In this document: positions 1 to 12,047 of the stretch, in pieces
How positions within the stretch are numbered: position 1 is the first letter of the stretch
Layout: every line of letters begins with the position of its first letter
Source of the DNA: Rusavskia elegans
Lineage: Eukaryota; Ascomycota; Lecanoromycetes; Teloschistales; Teloschistaceae
Direction: 5' to 3'
Assembly: GCA_011316305.1 (NCBI GenBank)
Contig: SAUG01000029.1
Location: 620,001 to 684,000 of the forward strand
DNA: 64,000 bases
The notes under the pieces: generated by a model
Told to the model about the DNA's origin: nothing
Database searches by the model: none
What the model saw: only the letters and a program-made list of their open reading frames with translations
Program-made: the position numbers and the translations under genes

Positions 1-1
1 C

Positions 2-844
2 ATCGTTGTTGCCGCAACAGCTTCGGAAGCCGCCCCGCTGCAATACATTGCTCCCTTCACCGGTTGCGCTATTGGCGAATGGTTCCGTGATAATGGAAAG
101 CATGCTGTCATCGTCTTCGATGATCTATCTAAGCAGGCCGTCGCCTACCGTCAAATGTCGCTGTTGCTCCGTCGCCCCCCTGGACGTGAGGCCTATCCCG
201 GAGACGTTTTCTACCTACACTCTCGACTTCTGGAACGTGCCGCTAAGCTAAACGACAAGCACGGCGGTGGTTCTCTCACGGCTCTTCCCATCATTGAGAC
301 TCAAGGTGGTGACGTGTCCGCGTACATCCCAACAAATGTCATCTCGATTACCGACGGACAGATCTTCTTGGAAGCAGAATTGTTCTACAAAGGTGTTCGT
401 CCTGCCATCAACGTCGGTCTATCGGTATCACGCGTGGGTTCAGCTGCTCAGTTGAAGGCCATGAAGCAGGTGGCCGGGTCGTTGAAGTTGTTCTTGGCGC
501 AGTACCGGGAAGTGGCCGCTTTCGCACAGTTCGGCTCCGACTTGGATGCCGCCACGAAGCAGACATTGAACCGAGGTGAACGTTTGACGGAGCTGCTCAA
601 GCAGAAACAGTACACGCCCATGGCCGTCAACGAGATGGTGCCCCTCATCTATGCCGGTGTAAATGGTTATCTCGACAATGTTCCTGTCAACAAGATCTTA
701 ACGTGGGAGCAAGATCTACTTAACCACCTCAAGAGCGACCAACAAGAATTGCTGGCCCAGATTGACAAAGAAGGACAGCTAAGCAAAGAGCTAGAGAACA
801 AGTTGAAAGATGTTGTCGGGTCATTTACCAAGAGTTTCACTTGA
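2..844 (+). CDS. ATP1: ATP synthase F1 subunit alpha, mitochondrial (3' part)
   Basis: This is the C-terminal part of the alpha subunit of the mitochondrial F1Fo ATP synthase, in the matrix-side F1 head. The reading frame is open from base 2 to the TGA at 842-844, so the gene enters from outside the window. Visible landmarks are the nucleotide-domain strand [18 protein letters not shown], the segment [20 protein letters not shown], and the arginine-finger region ending [18 protein letters not shown], followed by the all-helical C-terminal domain. About 280 codons remain of a protein usually near 550. No lesion is seen. The family match is close enough to make the assignment near certain. Confidence 0.97.
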   Translation: MVVAATASEAAPLQYIAPFTGCAIGEWFRDNGKHAVIVFDDLSKQAVAYRQMSLLLRRPPGREAYPGDVFYLHSRLLERAAKLNDKHGGGSLTALPIIETQGGDVSAYIPTNVISITDGQIFLEAELFYKGVRPAINVGLSVSRVGSAAQLKAMKQVAGSLKLFLAQYREVAAFAQFGSDLDAATKQTLNRGERLTELLKQKQYTPMAVNEMVPLIYAGVNGYLDNVPVNKILTWEQDLLNHLKSDQQELLAQIDKEGQLSKELENKLKDVVGSFTKSFT

Positions 845-2098
845 GCTAGTCTTCAGGGTATGTACTTCGTGCACTCGAGTAGTGTCTCCTTTACATGCTG
901 ATGCTTCTGCAGATGTAAGATAATTCCGGTGGGCTCGGTATTCAGGAGGCTTCTACCAGAGCTTATTGGCCCCATGAAGCGAGCTATATGGGGTTTTCTC
1001 CGAGGCGGAAAAGCTGCGTTGGGTTCAGAGGAGCAATTGTATCTAGAAACTAAGTTCGATTTCCAAGTTGTATTCTTCCCGTGCAGTCACGGCAGTCTCG
1101 CACCGTGACACAACCTTGCTCCACCAGTCCCGAGACACAACTAAGCTTCACATTCCGACAGCAAAGTTCTCTAGACAAGAAGCCAATGACGCTTAGCAAG
1201 GACCTGTTGCAATAAGTGCTTGGGTTTGTACATACAATACCCTCCGCTGAACCTATTTGCTTTTGGGAATCAGTCCCATGTCTGACTTCTACCGTTCACG
1301 GAAGTCAGCATGAGGATGGGTAGGGACGAGCCGCCTTTTTGACTTTCATGCTGTGGCACAGGCATCATGACTGTCAAGACTAGATTCGTTGTCCTCGTCA
1401 TTATTGTGTTAAGAATCAACAACAATACGAGGGCACATGAACTGTATCCAGCATACGCTTATTCGAAAAATAGCAGCTGTGCATCTGGCAATCGTTAGAG
1501 CGACATCCCTTATCGGCTACCCCTTGACATGACGTGGGTAGTTGCGAATACGAGGATCCACTAAAGCACGCTAGCGGCGATAACAACAACTAGTCCGACC
1601 GCTTCATTTCACGAGCACGTCAAGCAGAACTAGATGAGTGAGTCAAGTTCTCTTGCAGCTCTTACCACAGGCTTCCAATTCGACGTCAACAGCTTCGCAG
1701 AACGGTCTGTGGGCGCCAACTCTCCCTTGATCTTCGACCTTCTCCTACCCTTCTCTCGACGGGAGCGAACATACCCTGCAGCCTGATCCAGTCCTTGCGC
1801 ATCACTTTGCCGGCGCTTTCGGTTAGCAGACCATTCTCGATTTCATCGGGTCTTCAATCCGGCCGTAGAAGTCCCGGAATAATACAAAGTGTGCAGGAAA
1901 AGCCTGGGTCTTGTTGACTACAATCGCGACCTAAAACCTTCGCTGTCAACAGGTCCCAGTCGCGAACACCATTGCCATTGAACTCTGAAACGCTGTTCTG
2001 GACCCTCCGGCGTGGTCAGCTTGATAAACGAATAAAACGATTCATATCTGATCTTGAATCCAAAAGCGAGTCCAACCAGGGGCAATCAGGCAGCAACC
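845..2098. other. Intergenic: ATP1 3' UTR and upstream region of the Zn2Cys6 regulator
   Basis: No supported gene. The first part is presumably the ATP1 3' UTR. The second part is the promoter and 5' leader of the regulator that starts at 2099, with a pyrimidine-rich stretch around 1715-1770. No repeat or RNA gene was recognised. Confidence 0.5.
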
Positions 2099-5051
2099 AT
2101 GGAGCCCACTCCACCATCAGCAAGTGCGTCGAGCAACTCTATCCAATCTCCAGATGGCCAGTATCGAGTGGTGCGAAGAAGGAACCGTGTGCCGCTCTCA
2201 TGCGCACCTTGCAGGAACAGAAAGTAAGCCGTCGAGCTCATCAGCGAGAAGAACTTGCATCTTGAATGGATTCGTGGGGGCTGACTCTGTGCGCAGACTC
2301 AAGTGCAATCGTACCCAGCCTTGCGATAATTGTGTCAAACGTGGGGATGCCCTGTCATGCTCCTATGCTGCACCAGGCAGCCGCAAGAAGACTTCGGGCG
2401 CGTCGCCATCGAGCAACAATCCTGGCGATATGCAGAACCGCATAGATCGTTTAGAAGGCCTGGTTCTTTCCTTGATTACGAATGGCGCGCAGTCCGCAGG
2501 GCTGGCGGCAGCCGATCGAACACTCTCAATGAGTGCTACCACGGGATCAATGGAATATCCACAGGATGTAGAGGTTGATGACCTGAACAATCACAATGGC
2601 ATGATGAGGCCCGATGGTGAGGAAGCGGAGAGCGAGACTGACCAAGTTGCGCAATCCTTAGGCGTCCTCAAAGTCATGGATAACAATAAGTCCATGTACT
2701 TTGGCGAAGCTCACTGGGCGGCCATCCTCACGGACGTAAGCAATCTCCGCTAGGAGTCAATGCTGGTAGAGGCCCTGCTTATCTGATCTCCAGATTACCG
2801 AAGTCAAGAATTATTTCAACGAGCACAAGAAGCAATTGGAGGAACAAGCACAAAAAATACAAGCACAGAAGAAGGACGACAATTTCCCGGAAGGTCTACC
2901 TGTCCTGTTCGGCGGAGTGAATCCGCCCGAATTTGCAGAGCTGCTGGGCTCATTGCCGAAGAGACTCATCACTGACAAGCTGGTGCATCGATACTTCAAC
3001 TCCTTTGACCCTTCAATCCGTGAGTGAGGCAAACGTGCCGAGAATGCATATAATTGACTAAGTCCCGTCTAGATATCCTACACCCCAGCTCCTGGTTCAA
3101 AACTGTATGTCGACCGTCTTCCAGTTCGACCAATCTACACATTTCGAATTCGCTGACGGAGCATAGTATGAAGCGTTCTGGGCGGATCCTCAGGCCATGG
3201 GCCCCGCCTGGCTAGGTCAGATATTCGCGGTGTTATGCCTCGCAATGCACTCCTACTACAAAATGGGCGACGAGCCACCGGAGTATCGAGGCAAATCACT
3301 GATATTGGCAAACAAATACCGCTCCATCACCGCCCAATGTCTTATGCGAGCTGACATCTTAAAGCCCGTCAGCCACACGATCGAGGCTTTGATCCTTCAT
3401 CTCCATGGTGAGTATGCAAGGAATAGAGATGCAGAAGTGGGAGTCTGGGTTCTGGTTGGTATGATTGTGCGATTGGCGATGCGGATGGGGTATCATCGTG
3501 ACTCGAAGCTCTTTCCCAGTGTCACTCCTTTCCAGGGTGAGATGCGACGACGAGTATGGACATTTGTGCGGCAATCCGATCTCCTTTTCTCGTTCCAGCT
3601 TGGCCTGCCCAGCATGATCCGGTTGGGAGATTGCGACACCGCGCTGCCGGGCAATTACTACGATGACGATCTTTACGAAGACATGAAGGCACTTCCCCCG
3701 CCGAGACCCATTACAGAGCAAACACCCGTGTCATACATGATTGCTAAGGCGTCACTCAGTTTCTCCTTCGGCAAAATCGTCGAGAGCGTGCATGCAATAG
3801 CAACTTGCTCCTACGATGACGTTATGGAGTTGGATCGAAATCTTCGAGAAGCACGCGCAGAGCTCCCACCCCATCTTCGTCTGCGACCTCTCGAAGACTG
3901 TGCGGACGATACTGGGGCAATCATCATGCAGCGATACTTCCTTTCGATGCTCTACCACAAAGGACAATGCGTCTTGCATCGCAAATTTCTCAGCCGAGCT
4001 CGTGAGAACAACAAATACGCTCATTCACGCCGAACGTGTGTCGACTCGTCCATGGAGCTTCTCGCTCACCAGGCCACACTTCATTACGAATCCCAACCTG
4101 GACACCGGCTACACAACGTCCGTGTCCTGCTCAGCTCCCTCACCTCCCATGACTTCCTCCTGGCCGCCATGATAATATCTCTTGACCTCTGCCAGGGCGC
4201 AGAGTCTGAGCGCCTGGGCCGCGACTCAGCCGACCTCTACACCTGGGGTGCCGAACGGCGGGAGGAAATGATCCGCGCTCTGGAAACCTCCATTGACATA
4301 TGGAAAGAGACACGAGATACATCCATGGAGTCGTACAAAGCTTCCGAGATCCTGACCGTCATGATCAATAAAATCAAGAGTTACGTCCAAGCTAACGGCA
4401 GCGGTCGCCAGGCGCCCATGACTCCGTTTCCTTTCCCAAGCATGACGAATGGGAACACTACATCGCCATATGGTCCACCGCAAATGGAAGACAAACCGGA
4501 ACACTCCGCCGCCATGACTTTGGGAATGCTGAGTAGTGGCGGACTGACGCCGAATGCGTCCGCGTTGTACAATAACCATGGCAATGGATATCCAAGCAAT
4601 GCCAATATGGAGAACATCCAGCAAAATTCTGGACTGACGCCGAATTACTCCATGGAACAAGCGCCCAACGGAATCCCTTCGGCGCCAAGTCCCTTCTCAT
4701 TTATGACAGGTGGACAGACGGATATGCCGGTGAACGTGGACTGGGTCAGTACCTTTCCTCTGCGCGAGACGAAGCTTATACAACGGCGACGAGAGAAAAC
4801 GAAGTTTTCAATAGTGCAAGAATAGACTAACGTATATATAGGATGCATGGGACTCATACATTCAGAACGCCGGCCTCGACACGGGGGCCCAGCTATGGCC
4901 CGCGATGGATTTGAGCAGCGGTGCGGCCGTGGGTCAGGCGATGGAGATGTCGGATCAACAGCAGCAGCAGCATCAGCAGCAGCAACAGAATAACATGTTC
5001 GCCACCGGGGCGAATACTTTTACGGGAGCGCCAGGGAATATGCCATTGTGA
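2099..5051 (+). CDS. Zn2Cys6 fungal-specific transcription factor
   Basis: Nuclear DNA-binding regulator of the Gal4-type class. Six exons fit: 2099-2223, 2297-2735, 2794-3019, 3073-3104, 3167-4744 and 4842-5051, totalling 2610 nt (869 aa) in one frame. The zinc cluster lies at residues 35-63 and is split by intron 1; the cysteines follow C-X2-C-X6-C-X5-C-X2-C-X8-C. A short coiled stretch (NRIDRLEGLVLSLI) follows, then the fungal_trans middle homology domain roughly from residue 240 to 560 (landmarks FNSFDPSI, HPSSWFKTYEAFW, MRRRVWTFVRQSDLLFSFQL). The C-terminus is low-complexity, with a polyglutamine/histidine run encoded near 4960-4990. The final intron carries in-frame stops, so the last exon is needed for a sensible C-terminus. 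Targets are unknown. Confidence 0.9.
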
Positions 5052-5942
5052 TTGGATCCCTGACGCAAGGGTAGAGGGACGAGGAGGGTCGATGATGAGT
5101 CCAGAGGAAAAAAAACTTGGCTTCATACATGGCTTTGCGCAAGTGGCCGCGAGAGCTAAGGCGGTGAAAATCACAAGCGTCGGTAATAGAGAGGGAAAAG
5201 GGAAGGGCGTTATATGGGGGCACTTTTCTCTGTCGGATATCGATAGGTACGACACATTATTATTGCTCACTCATCTGACTACCATACCATTTCGTCGAAT
5301 TTTGGCGTGGGTAATTGAACTGGGTGGACGTATTGATATATATCTACGACTGCAATGTGGTTTTGATCCATATGTATCAGAGCAGAAAATACACCACTCT
5401 TCATGCCTTAGTCTGGCTGGCTAGTTGGTCCGCTCCTTTCTTCACGATATGATCAAAAGCCCAGGGAATGGGATCCGTTGACGGAGTTATGCATGTATGT
5501 ACGGAGTGTATACCTTTGAATGACAGCTAATAGCGTTTCGAAAACGACAGTTCGGCCAAAATGGAGATGTGGTGGATAGTCGTGGATTACATGACCAAAA
5601 TATTATATAGACACAAGTTAGCGTTAATATGTATTAGCAGTGCAGTGACGAAGAATTCGAGTTGCATTTTGTATAGATATTCCACCATAATGAAGGCGGG
5701 AACACATTGTAGGATACGATATGAATGGAATGTTCGTACTATCTCCTCTCCGAATTGAGGTCCATCTGATCGACTCCCTAGCAGACAAAAGACCAAACCA
5801 TACAGATGTTCTACCTTCGACTTCCCTATCTTCCATGACAGGCTCAGATAACCGCCATCGTGACTAACATTTGCGCATCATACACTTTTTCATGGCTTCG
5901 CTTCCGCAACCCATCTGTTATTTTCCCCGCCCAAAGACATTT
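5052..5942. other. Convergent intergenic region (3' UTRs)
   Basis: Separates the 3' ends of two convergent genes. Short open frames on both strands show no family signature, and I see no gene or repeat. Confidence 0.5.
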
Positions 5943-7830
5943 TCAGTAGTTCCAAAAGTCATTGTCTGCTGGCGCCTGCTGTTTCTTCCCTGGTCGGAAC
6001 TTCCCCCCATTCACGCCGCCCTCCCCATCGCCATCACTATCATCCCCGAAGCCCCAACTTCGGACGGCATCTTTACGCCCACCCATTCCATCGCCTCCGG
6101 TCTTGATCCCCTGGTTCTCTTTCCCTGATGCAGGGCGCGACTGCGTCTTTTTGGCCTGAGGTTCCGGGCTTTGATCCGTAGCTTCCCATTGTGCGTTCAT
6201 GTCCTTGACGGCTTTAGCTCGCGTTTCCGGGATAGGCTTCGATGGTTGACGACTAGCGCCTGCAGGCGACTCGTCGTTCAATTCGAAATGGGGTGCGAAC
6301 TCTTTGCGGCGATCTTTGAGGTTCGTGACGGTGCTTAGGGGATGTGCTCCTTTCTTTTCGGGGCTTCGATTTACGTCTTCGCTGAAGAGGTCGTTCTTGT
6401 AGAGGCCAGCGCCTCGGTCCGCGGCTTGACCACGAGGGAGACCTGCCGCACGCTTTCCACCTGGAGGAGTAGCGTCGTCTGAGAAGTCGAAGTGTGACTT
6501 GGCGTCAGGGCGCGGTTGGGGCACGTTGGGGTTTTTGGGCGGACTGTTGGCGTTGGTCTCATCGTCACCCCAGCCGAAATGGCGGACATCTTGGGAACGG
6601 ATCTTCTGGGAAGGTTTTTCTGGGGTAGCGAAGTCCTCGAAATCCCATTTAGACTGGTGTTTGGTCTTGGGACGAGTCGGTGAGGATTGCTCGGCATTCT
6701 TCTTCGTAGCTGGCTCGTCACTGAAATCAAAGTGATTGAATTTGGTAGGGTGAGGTTTGCGAAACTTTTCGGGAGACTGCGCGCCAGATGTTGCAGGCTG
6801 TTCTGCTGAGTCATCGAAAAGTCGGTTTGGCTGGAAGTTCTTCCCGGCTCCAGCTTTTGCGAGTGGAGCATTCTCCTTCTGCGGCGATGCTGGTCTACCT
6901 TTGGAGGACGGCGGAACATCCTTCTCGTCACCAACAAATAGATCATGGTAATCTCTTGGTGGTGGTTTGGACGACTGATCTTTGGAGCCTGGCCGGGCGC
7001 CCTTTTTGGGCGAACTTGGTGCCTGCTCTGCCCTTGCAAGGTCTTCGTCATTGTCCCCGAACAGCTCGTTGTAATTTCGAGGTGGTGGTCTGGCGGAGCC
7101 ACGAGGAGCCGCAATCGTGGGCTTCTGAGATGCTTCATAGTCCTCATCCCGGCCAGCGAACAGCGAGAGACTAGCGCGTGGATCACGAGTGGCATGCTTT
7201 TTGGCCTCGGTAGGCTTGGTTGTGATGACGACCTCATTCGGATCTCGAGAGCCATTGCTCATCGTAGGTCTTGAAGTGGCCATCGAAGAGGCAGCAGCGG
7301 CACTCGAAGTGATGAGCTTGACGTGGTCTTTGCCGTCGTGGATGGGCCAATTCTTGCCTCGAGAGCCAATGACTTCAATCTGCTTCAGGAGCGAAGCTTG
7401 GTCCCAAAACAGTCGGAGCTGTTGGATCTTTCGGTGAGCGTCGAATTGAACGATGTGGATCTACACGGCAATCAGTACTTCGTAAAGCAGCTATGGACTG
7501 CGCTGTGGAAAGACGTACAACTGGGAAGGTGACAAGTTGGTCGGCGAGGAAATTGTCATCGATGCCTGGTAAGTACATGCCACCGCCGGAAAGGAACTCG
7601 ATTGTGGTTTCAACCTCCAAGCACAGGGCGTCATCGCTTTCAATGGCATGTAAAACGTTCTCATGCTTCTTCTTCAAACTCTTCTGCTGAGCAGCCAAGT
7701 GTTTCGCAATGACATCGGTTTTATGAAGGGTTGTCAGTGTGGTAATGTAGTTGAGCGAACCGTCAGGCGCAAAAGCAGAGGCATCGAGGTTGGCTAGATA
7801 GCTCTGGTACACGGCTCTGAGAGTCGACAT
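5943..7830 (-). CDS. NTF2-like domain protein with repeated acidic-aromatic motifs
   Basis: Two exons (7519-7830 and 5943-7460; 1830 nt, 609 aa). Exon 1 ends at a GTACGT donor, and intron 7461-7518 ends in TAG; reading through instead would change frame. The first ~160 residues (MSTLRAVYQSYLANLDASAF through FLSGGGMYLPGIDD and VQFDAHRKIQQLRLFWDQAS) look like an NTF2-like alpha/beta fold. The rest is disordered and lysine/proline-rich, carrying about eight to ten spaced short motifs such as NYNELFGDNDED, DYHDLFVGDEKD, HFDFSDE, WDFEDF, HFGWGDDE, HFDFSDD, HFELNDE and WGFGDDSDG, and ending NDFWNY. I do not know a function. The regular motifs could be repeated binding peptides for one partner; that is inference. 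Confidence 0.8.
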
Positions 7831-8170
7831 CTTGCGGGCATAGACTCCTTTTGAGTTCGTGACGTGGCAGTTTGGGTTGGTGGATTGTAAGATGTTGCGG
7901 TTGTGGGGGATCCACGCATTGTTTACGCCAAGACATCCATGCCTTTTGCAATGACGTCACCTCAACCCCCAGAGAACCCCTTTTTCGATACGCGTCTCAT
8001 TGCTCTCACTCATTACGTTGATGTTCCAGTCAAAGCGATACAGCTATAGACAGCCGAAACGATTAGACAATAGTTATAGCATGCGTTGCTATGACAGGTG
8101 GCAGTTACATATTCTCTTTTGCTTCTTTGCTGAATCATCAAGTCATTATTACCTTTGTACTGTCTATGTT
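7831..8170. other. Intergenic, no gene seen
   Basis: Holds the upstream region of the NTF2-like gene and the presumed 3' UTR of the WSC gene. No other feature was recognised. Confidence 0.5.
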
Positions 8171-10415
8171 CTAACTCCAGCCCTGTCCGAAGCTCGAACA
8201 TCTGTTTCCAACGCTTGCTCCCCTGTTGATCGCTAAGAAGTCGTAGTACTGGTTCGTGCATTTACTCCTCGCGCTGTCGTAGCTGTCTCGATCGCCATAC
8301 TGCGTTTGTCCCTTGCAACTTGCTGCGTATGTGCCAATGCAGCTGTTGCATTGGGCTACACACGCATCTTTGCAGGCCTCGACCACCGTGTTACGAGTGT
8401 AGCCGCCGCATTGTGAGGAATATTTGCTGGTGCAGAGCTTGAGTGGAAACTGGGCGAAGTCCCGACTGATATTGTTACACGTGAGTGCAGGAGGTTGAAT
8501 ACCACCCACGCACTTGCCATTGTTGTAGCCGGAATCTGATGGGCCGTTGGGAAGGACGCAGATGCTGCTGACCGTCGGAATCGGTGCCATGCTGCTGGTG
8601 TATGACGCCGAGGTAGATGTTGCTGCACAGACATTGACCGTGCTGCTTGTCGTTGTTGTTTGCCCACCAAGGGGAGGATTCTTCGAGATGCAATCTTTCT
8701 TGCTGCACTTACCTCCAGGGCAGATGCTGCCGCAATAAATGCTGATGGACTGGCACCAGGTTTGGTATTTGGCACATTGCAGGCTGGCTGGCCAGCCGGC
8801 CGAGAGGAAGCAGTCCGCAATCTGGAGGATACATTCGGCCACGGCGACTTTGCAGGCAGCATGGTCCGAGAAGATAGGGATAGGCTTGGAGCACCATTTG
8901 CCGCAGCCATATTCGCAAGTTGGCGTTGGGGTGACTGTGGAGATGCATTTGGTGGATGATATGGTTGTTTTGGTGGTGGTGGGCGTCGTACTCGTCGAGG
9001 TGCTGGTAGTGGTGGTTGTTTGAGAAGTAATGGATGATAATGTAGTTGAGATGGTCGATGAGGGAGCTGATGGGGTGCTAGACGAAAAGGCCGAGGAGGT
9101 CGATTGCAAACTTGTGGTTTCAGAGGTCAAGCTGTCAGATGTACTCGAAGATGAGCTCAACGGAGTGCTAAGCGAAGAAGACGCGGGAGATGATTGTGAA
9201 GTCGTGGTGTCAGTGGTCGAGCTATCAGAGGCGGTCGATGTCAGGGTACTGGTTGTTGAACTTTCGTTCGTGGTAGTCTCGGAGATTGCTTCGTATGATG
9301 CCGATGGCTGGGATGGAGACGAATCGGATGTTGTAAGAACGAAACTTGTGGTCTGTGTGATCTCAGAAGTTGGTGTTTCAGAGGGGTTCCGTCTCTGAAT
9401 ATTCAGCTGGAGAAGTGTATGTATCACTCGATACTGCTGCCGCTGAAGAGGTCGAGCTGGACGCAGCAGCAGAAGACATTGTCGAGCTAGTGGACTGACT
9501 GCTGAGAGTCGTGGTCCTCGCCGCAGTATCAGAGGTGGGAAAGGTTGCAGATTGACTGGATGAGATTGTCGTCCGTGATCTCACGGTCGAGGGTGGAAGC
9601 ACGAATGGCGAGCAAGGCTCCGTAGACATCAAGTCGCTAGCTACGTACAGATTCAACCGGGTTCGGCCTCCACAGAAGTCTGCCGGATCACCGGCACATT
9701 TGGTTGAGCATTCTGTATCAAGTACAGATGCGGTACCCGTTGCCCAAGACAACCCCACAGTAGCATTCGCTGCCATACTCCGTGGCGACCAGTGGGAAGT
9801 TCTGACTCTTGCAAGTACTCAGGCAAGCCCTGCTGGTCAACTTCTTGGGTCCAGCTGGCTTTGTCGGAATGCCACAGCACGACCGTTGTACCCCTCGGTG
9901 TAACAACCTTGAGGAGTGTAGGTCAAGATGTCGGAGCTATCGCTTGGAGGATATGTGGGATCCATGTAAACGGAGGTCAGGTTATTCCCACCACAAGTTT
10001 GGGTCTTGTTTCCGGTGCATTGGAAGGTGCATGCGTTGTCCGCTGCCTGGGTGCCTTGAATAGAATTGCCGCAATAACATTCGCCGTAATACTCCAGGCC
10101 TGCATATCGAAAATTGTTTCCTGATGTTGGTCAATATAAATTCCCTAGCGGGTGAAATAACCAAGGTCTTACCTTTGCACACAACGGCACATTTCTCAAT
10201 GGTCATTTCCTGTCCTGACCGACGAGAGAAAAGGCTAGAGCACGTGGTGAATTGGTATCGGAATAACAACCAGCATAGAGGTAAGGAGTGAAAGGGACAC
10301 TACACGGGGGAGCGGTAGGTCCATCAGCACGACGGACAATGTTTGCTAATGATTGTGATGCAAAGATGGTGGGAACAGCCAAGAGGAATTTGATGATCGT
10401 TTTCATCTTGAGCAT
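8171..10415 (-). pseudogene. Secreted WSC-domain, Ser/Thr-rich protein gene with four frame breaks
   Basis: The start at 10415 (or the second ATG at 10406) gives a signal peptide (KFLLAVPTIFASQSLA). Two WSC carbohydrate-binding modules follow (YLYAGCYSD... YYGECYCGN and QGCYTEGYNGRAVAF... GSECYCG...), one intron near 10123-10175 (GTAAGA...CATCAG), a long Ser/Thr-rich linker and a cysteine-rich C-terminal region (CEYGCGKWCSKP..., LTCNNISRDFAQFPLKLC) with no membrane anchor. The frame changes four times: about 10220-10235 (a TTTT run), 9845 (CCC), 9735 (GGG) and 9388 (CCCC). In each case adding or removing one base of a homopolymer restores the family pattern. Either the gene is decaying or the assembly has homopolymer errors here. 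A 40-nt GT-AG segment could remove the last break but is very short for an intron. Confidence 0.75.
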
Positions 10416-10917
10416 GTAAGAAGTGATGGACTGTAATGAGCGTAAAGGACGAAAATGAGAGAAAGGTTGCCCTAGAGGTCAGTCCTACATGGGAGTAAGA
10501 TGGCTATCGATCTCTTTTATAGCAACATTAGAGACGGCTACAAGTCAATGGATTATGGATGGCGATGCTTCCACACATGGCTTGCTCTAAGGCCGCTGTC
10601 TGGACTTTCTGCTGCAAAAAGAAGACCATGGAGAAGCCGTTAGGATATCAACTAGTACCATCGATCCATGTGCTTGTTCGCATTGGTGTGATGCACCCCG
10701 ACTTAGACCGTTGAATAATGCGGAGAAACACCCGGAAAATAAGGAAGACATCGGCAACCGAGAAAAGGCACAGTCTGGAGGGCTAGAGCACGGGGCTACA
10801 TGTATTGCTCTCGGGTGGAAATTGAGTGGTGGTTCACGTGTTGTTGTGATAAAGATTTATCGAAATTATGCATTCCCGAAAGGGTAATCGATGTTGCTCT
10901 AGCGTGACCTGTTTTTA
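10416..10917. promoter_or_regulatory. Upstream region of the WSC gene
   Basis: No gene recognised. This is the 5' flank of the WSC-domain gene, ending at the TA target duplication of the MITE (10916-10917). Confidence 0.4.
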
Positions 10918-11030
10918 CCCCAGATTAAATAAACCTGGTCAGTGAAAAAAAGACTGTTAAACCCTACTAACCGTCGACTAAAAGTTTTAAAGTTTTTTTA
11001 TTCCTTAAATAATTTAATAACTAAAAGCTA
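10918..11030 (+). repeat. Left terminal inverted repeat of the MITE
   Basis: Matches the reverse complement of 11314-11426 almost base for base. Mismatches include TTAA for TCAA, CTAC for CCAC and CTAA for CCAA, all CpA-to-TpA on this strand. Confidence 0.88.
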
Positions 11031-11313
11031 GAAATTACTAAAACTTTTTTTAAGAAGTCTGCTATATATATACTAGCAACTAGAAGAATTTTATATTAAT
11101 AGGATTCTTTTTTATTATCTTATATAGGAATCTCTTCTTTTAGTCTAGAAAGTACCTACCGGACTGCCGAGGTCCTTTTTACGACCGATAGAATTCTTCG
11201 AAAATCTAGAAATTAATCCTCTAAAGTAATAAAAACGATAAAAGATAGATAGAAAGAAGTTAGATACTAACTATATATCTTTATTAATAAGACTCGAAAT
11301 TTTAAAACGAATT

Positions 11314-11426
11314 TAGCTTCTGGTTATTAAGTTATTTAAGGAATAAAAAAACTTTAAAACTTTTAGTCGACGGTTGGTGGGGTTTGACAGTCTTTTTTTC
11401 ACTGACCAGGTTTATTTAATCTGGGG
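11314..11426 (-). repeat. Right terminal inverted repeat of the MITE
   Basis: Reverse complement of the left arm. It keeps the C residues that are T in the left arm, so it is probably closer to the ancestral sequence. Confidence 0.88.
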
Positions 11427-11645
11427 TAGCTCGGCGGCCTTGGCATCAGCTGCCTTCGGCTTCACATGTCCAAAAAGAGAATCGTATCAGACTATCCGTA
11501 GACTGCCATGGAAGTCGACTTCACAGTTGCCCATTATCTCCATTCATCTACGGCATCAGATATGAATATCATTGCCTCTCCCGTCATGAGTGCTAATGCT
11601 GAATGCCATCAGAAGTCCCCCCCAGAAGATAGGTAACCCGTCCTA

Positions 11646-12047
11646 TTAGACCAAGTCTCCTCCTACCTCGTGGCTTTTCTCTTTCTCGTCCCAGACAGCC
11701 GGACGCTCCAACCCGGTCACCCAACTCAAGCCCTCCGCTTGCATGTCTTCGGCGCCCATTACTTCGTCGAGAGCCATAATATACGGGAACCAGCTCGGAT
11801 GACGGCGGTACAAGCATAGCAGAATCCATGTGAGAAGGGAGGAGAGGGATAACACCAATGCGAGGTCGATGATTGCAATGAGATTAATCCATAAGAAAGT
11901 GCAATTTCCGTCGTCTGCGAGAAGCTCTGGGTACGTGAGACAGACGGTGACGATAGCGGCTCCCAGATTGATTTGGATCAAGATCGTGATAATGGCTGCT
12001 GCGCGTACAATCCGGTCGTAGAAACGGAGCGACGGTGAAGTAGCCAT
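11646..12047 (-). CDS. Small two-pass membrane protein, uncharacterised
   Basis: A single-exon frame of 133 codons with an ATG at 12047. Two strongly hydrophobic segments are seen, roughly residues 14-38 (IITILIQINLGAAIVTVCLT) and 52-79 (LIAIIDLALVLSLSSLLTWI), then a short basic loop and an acidic tail. I do not recognise a family. The hydrophobic pattern and intact frame favour a real membrane protein, but it is short and lies in an accessory region next to a MITE. Confidence 0.5.
   Translation of the reverse strand: MATSPSLRFYDRIVRAAAIITILIQINLGAAIVTVCLTYPELLADDGNCTFLWINLIAIIDLALVLSLSSLLTWILLCLYRRHPSWFPYIMALDEVMGAEDMQAEGLSWVTGLERPAVWDEKEKSHEVGGDLV

Larger units (their letters stand above)
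10918..11426. mobile_element. Non-autonomous Tc1/mariner-type element (MITE), 509 bp
   Basis: Both ends begin CCCCAGATTAAATAAACCTG and are flanked by TA (10916-10917 and 11427-11428), the target duplication of Tc1/mariner/pogo transposons. The terminal inverted repeats are about 112 bp. The 280-bp interior is AT-rich with no reading frame, so the element must be mobilised in trans. The left arm differs from the right mainly by C-to-T changes at CpA, a RIP-like signature. The TIR boundaries and the TA are read directly; superfamily assignment rests on the TA duplication and needs a transposase-bearing relative. Confidence 0.88.

Noticed and set aside
9387..9440. 40-nt intron as the fix for the last WSC frame break
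   Set aside because: It would restore the frame, but 40 nt is shorter than the other introns here, and one-base removal in CCCC gives a smooth ETEPSETPTSE linker. Not excluded.
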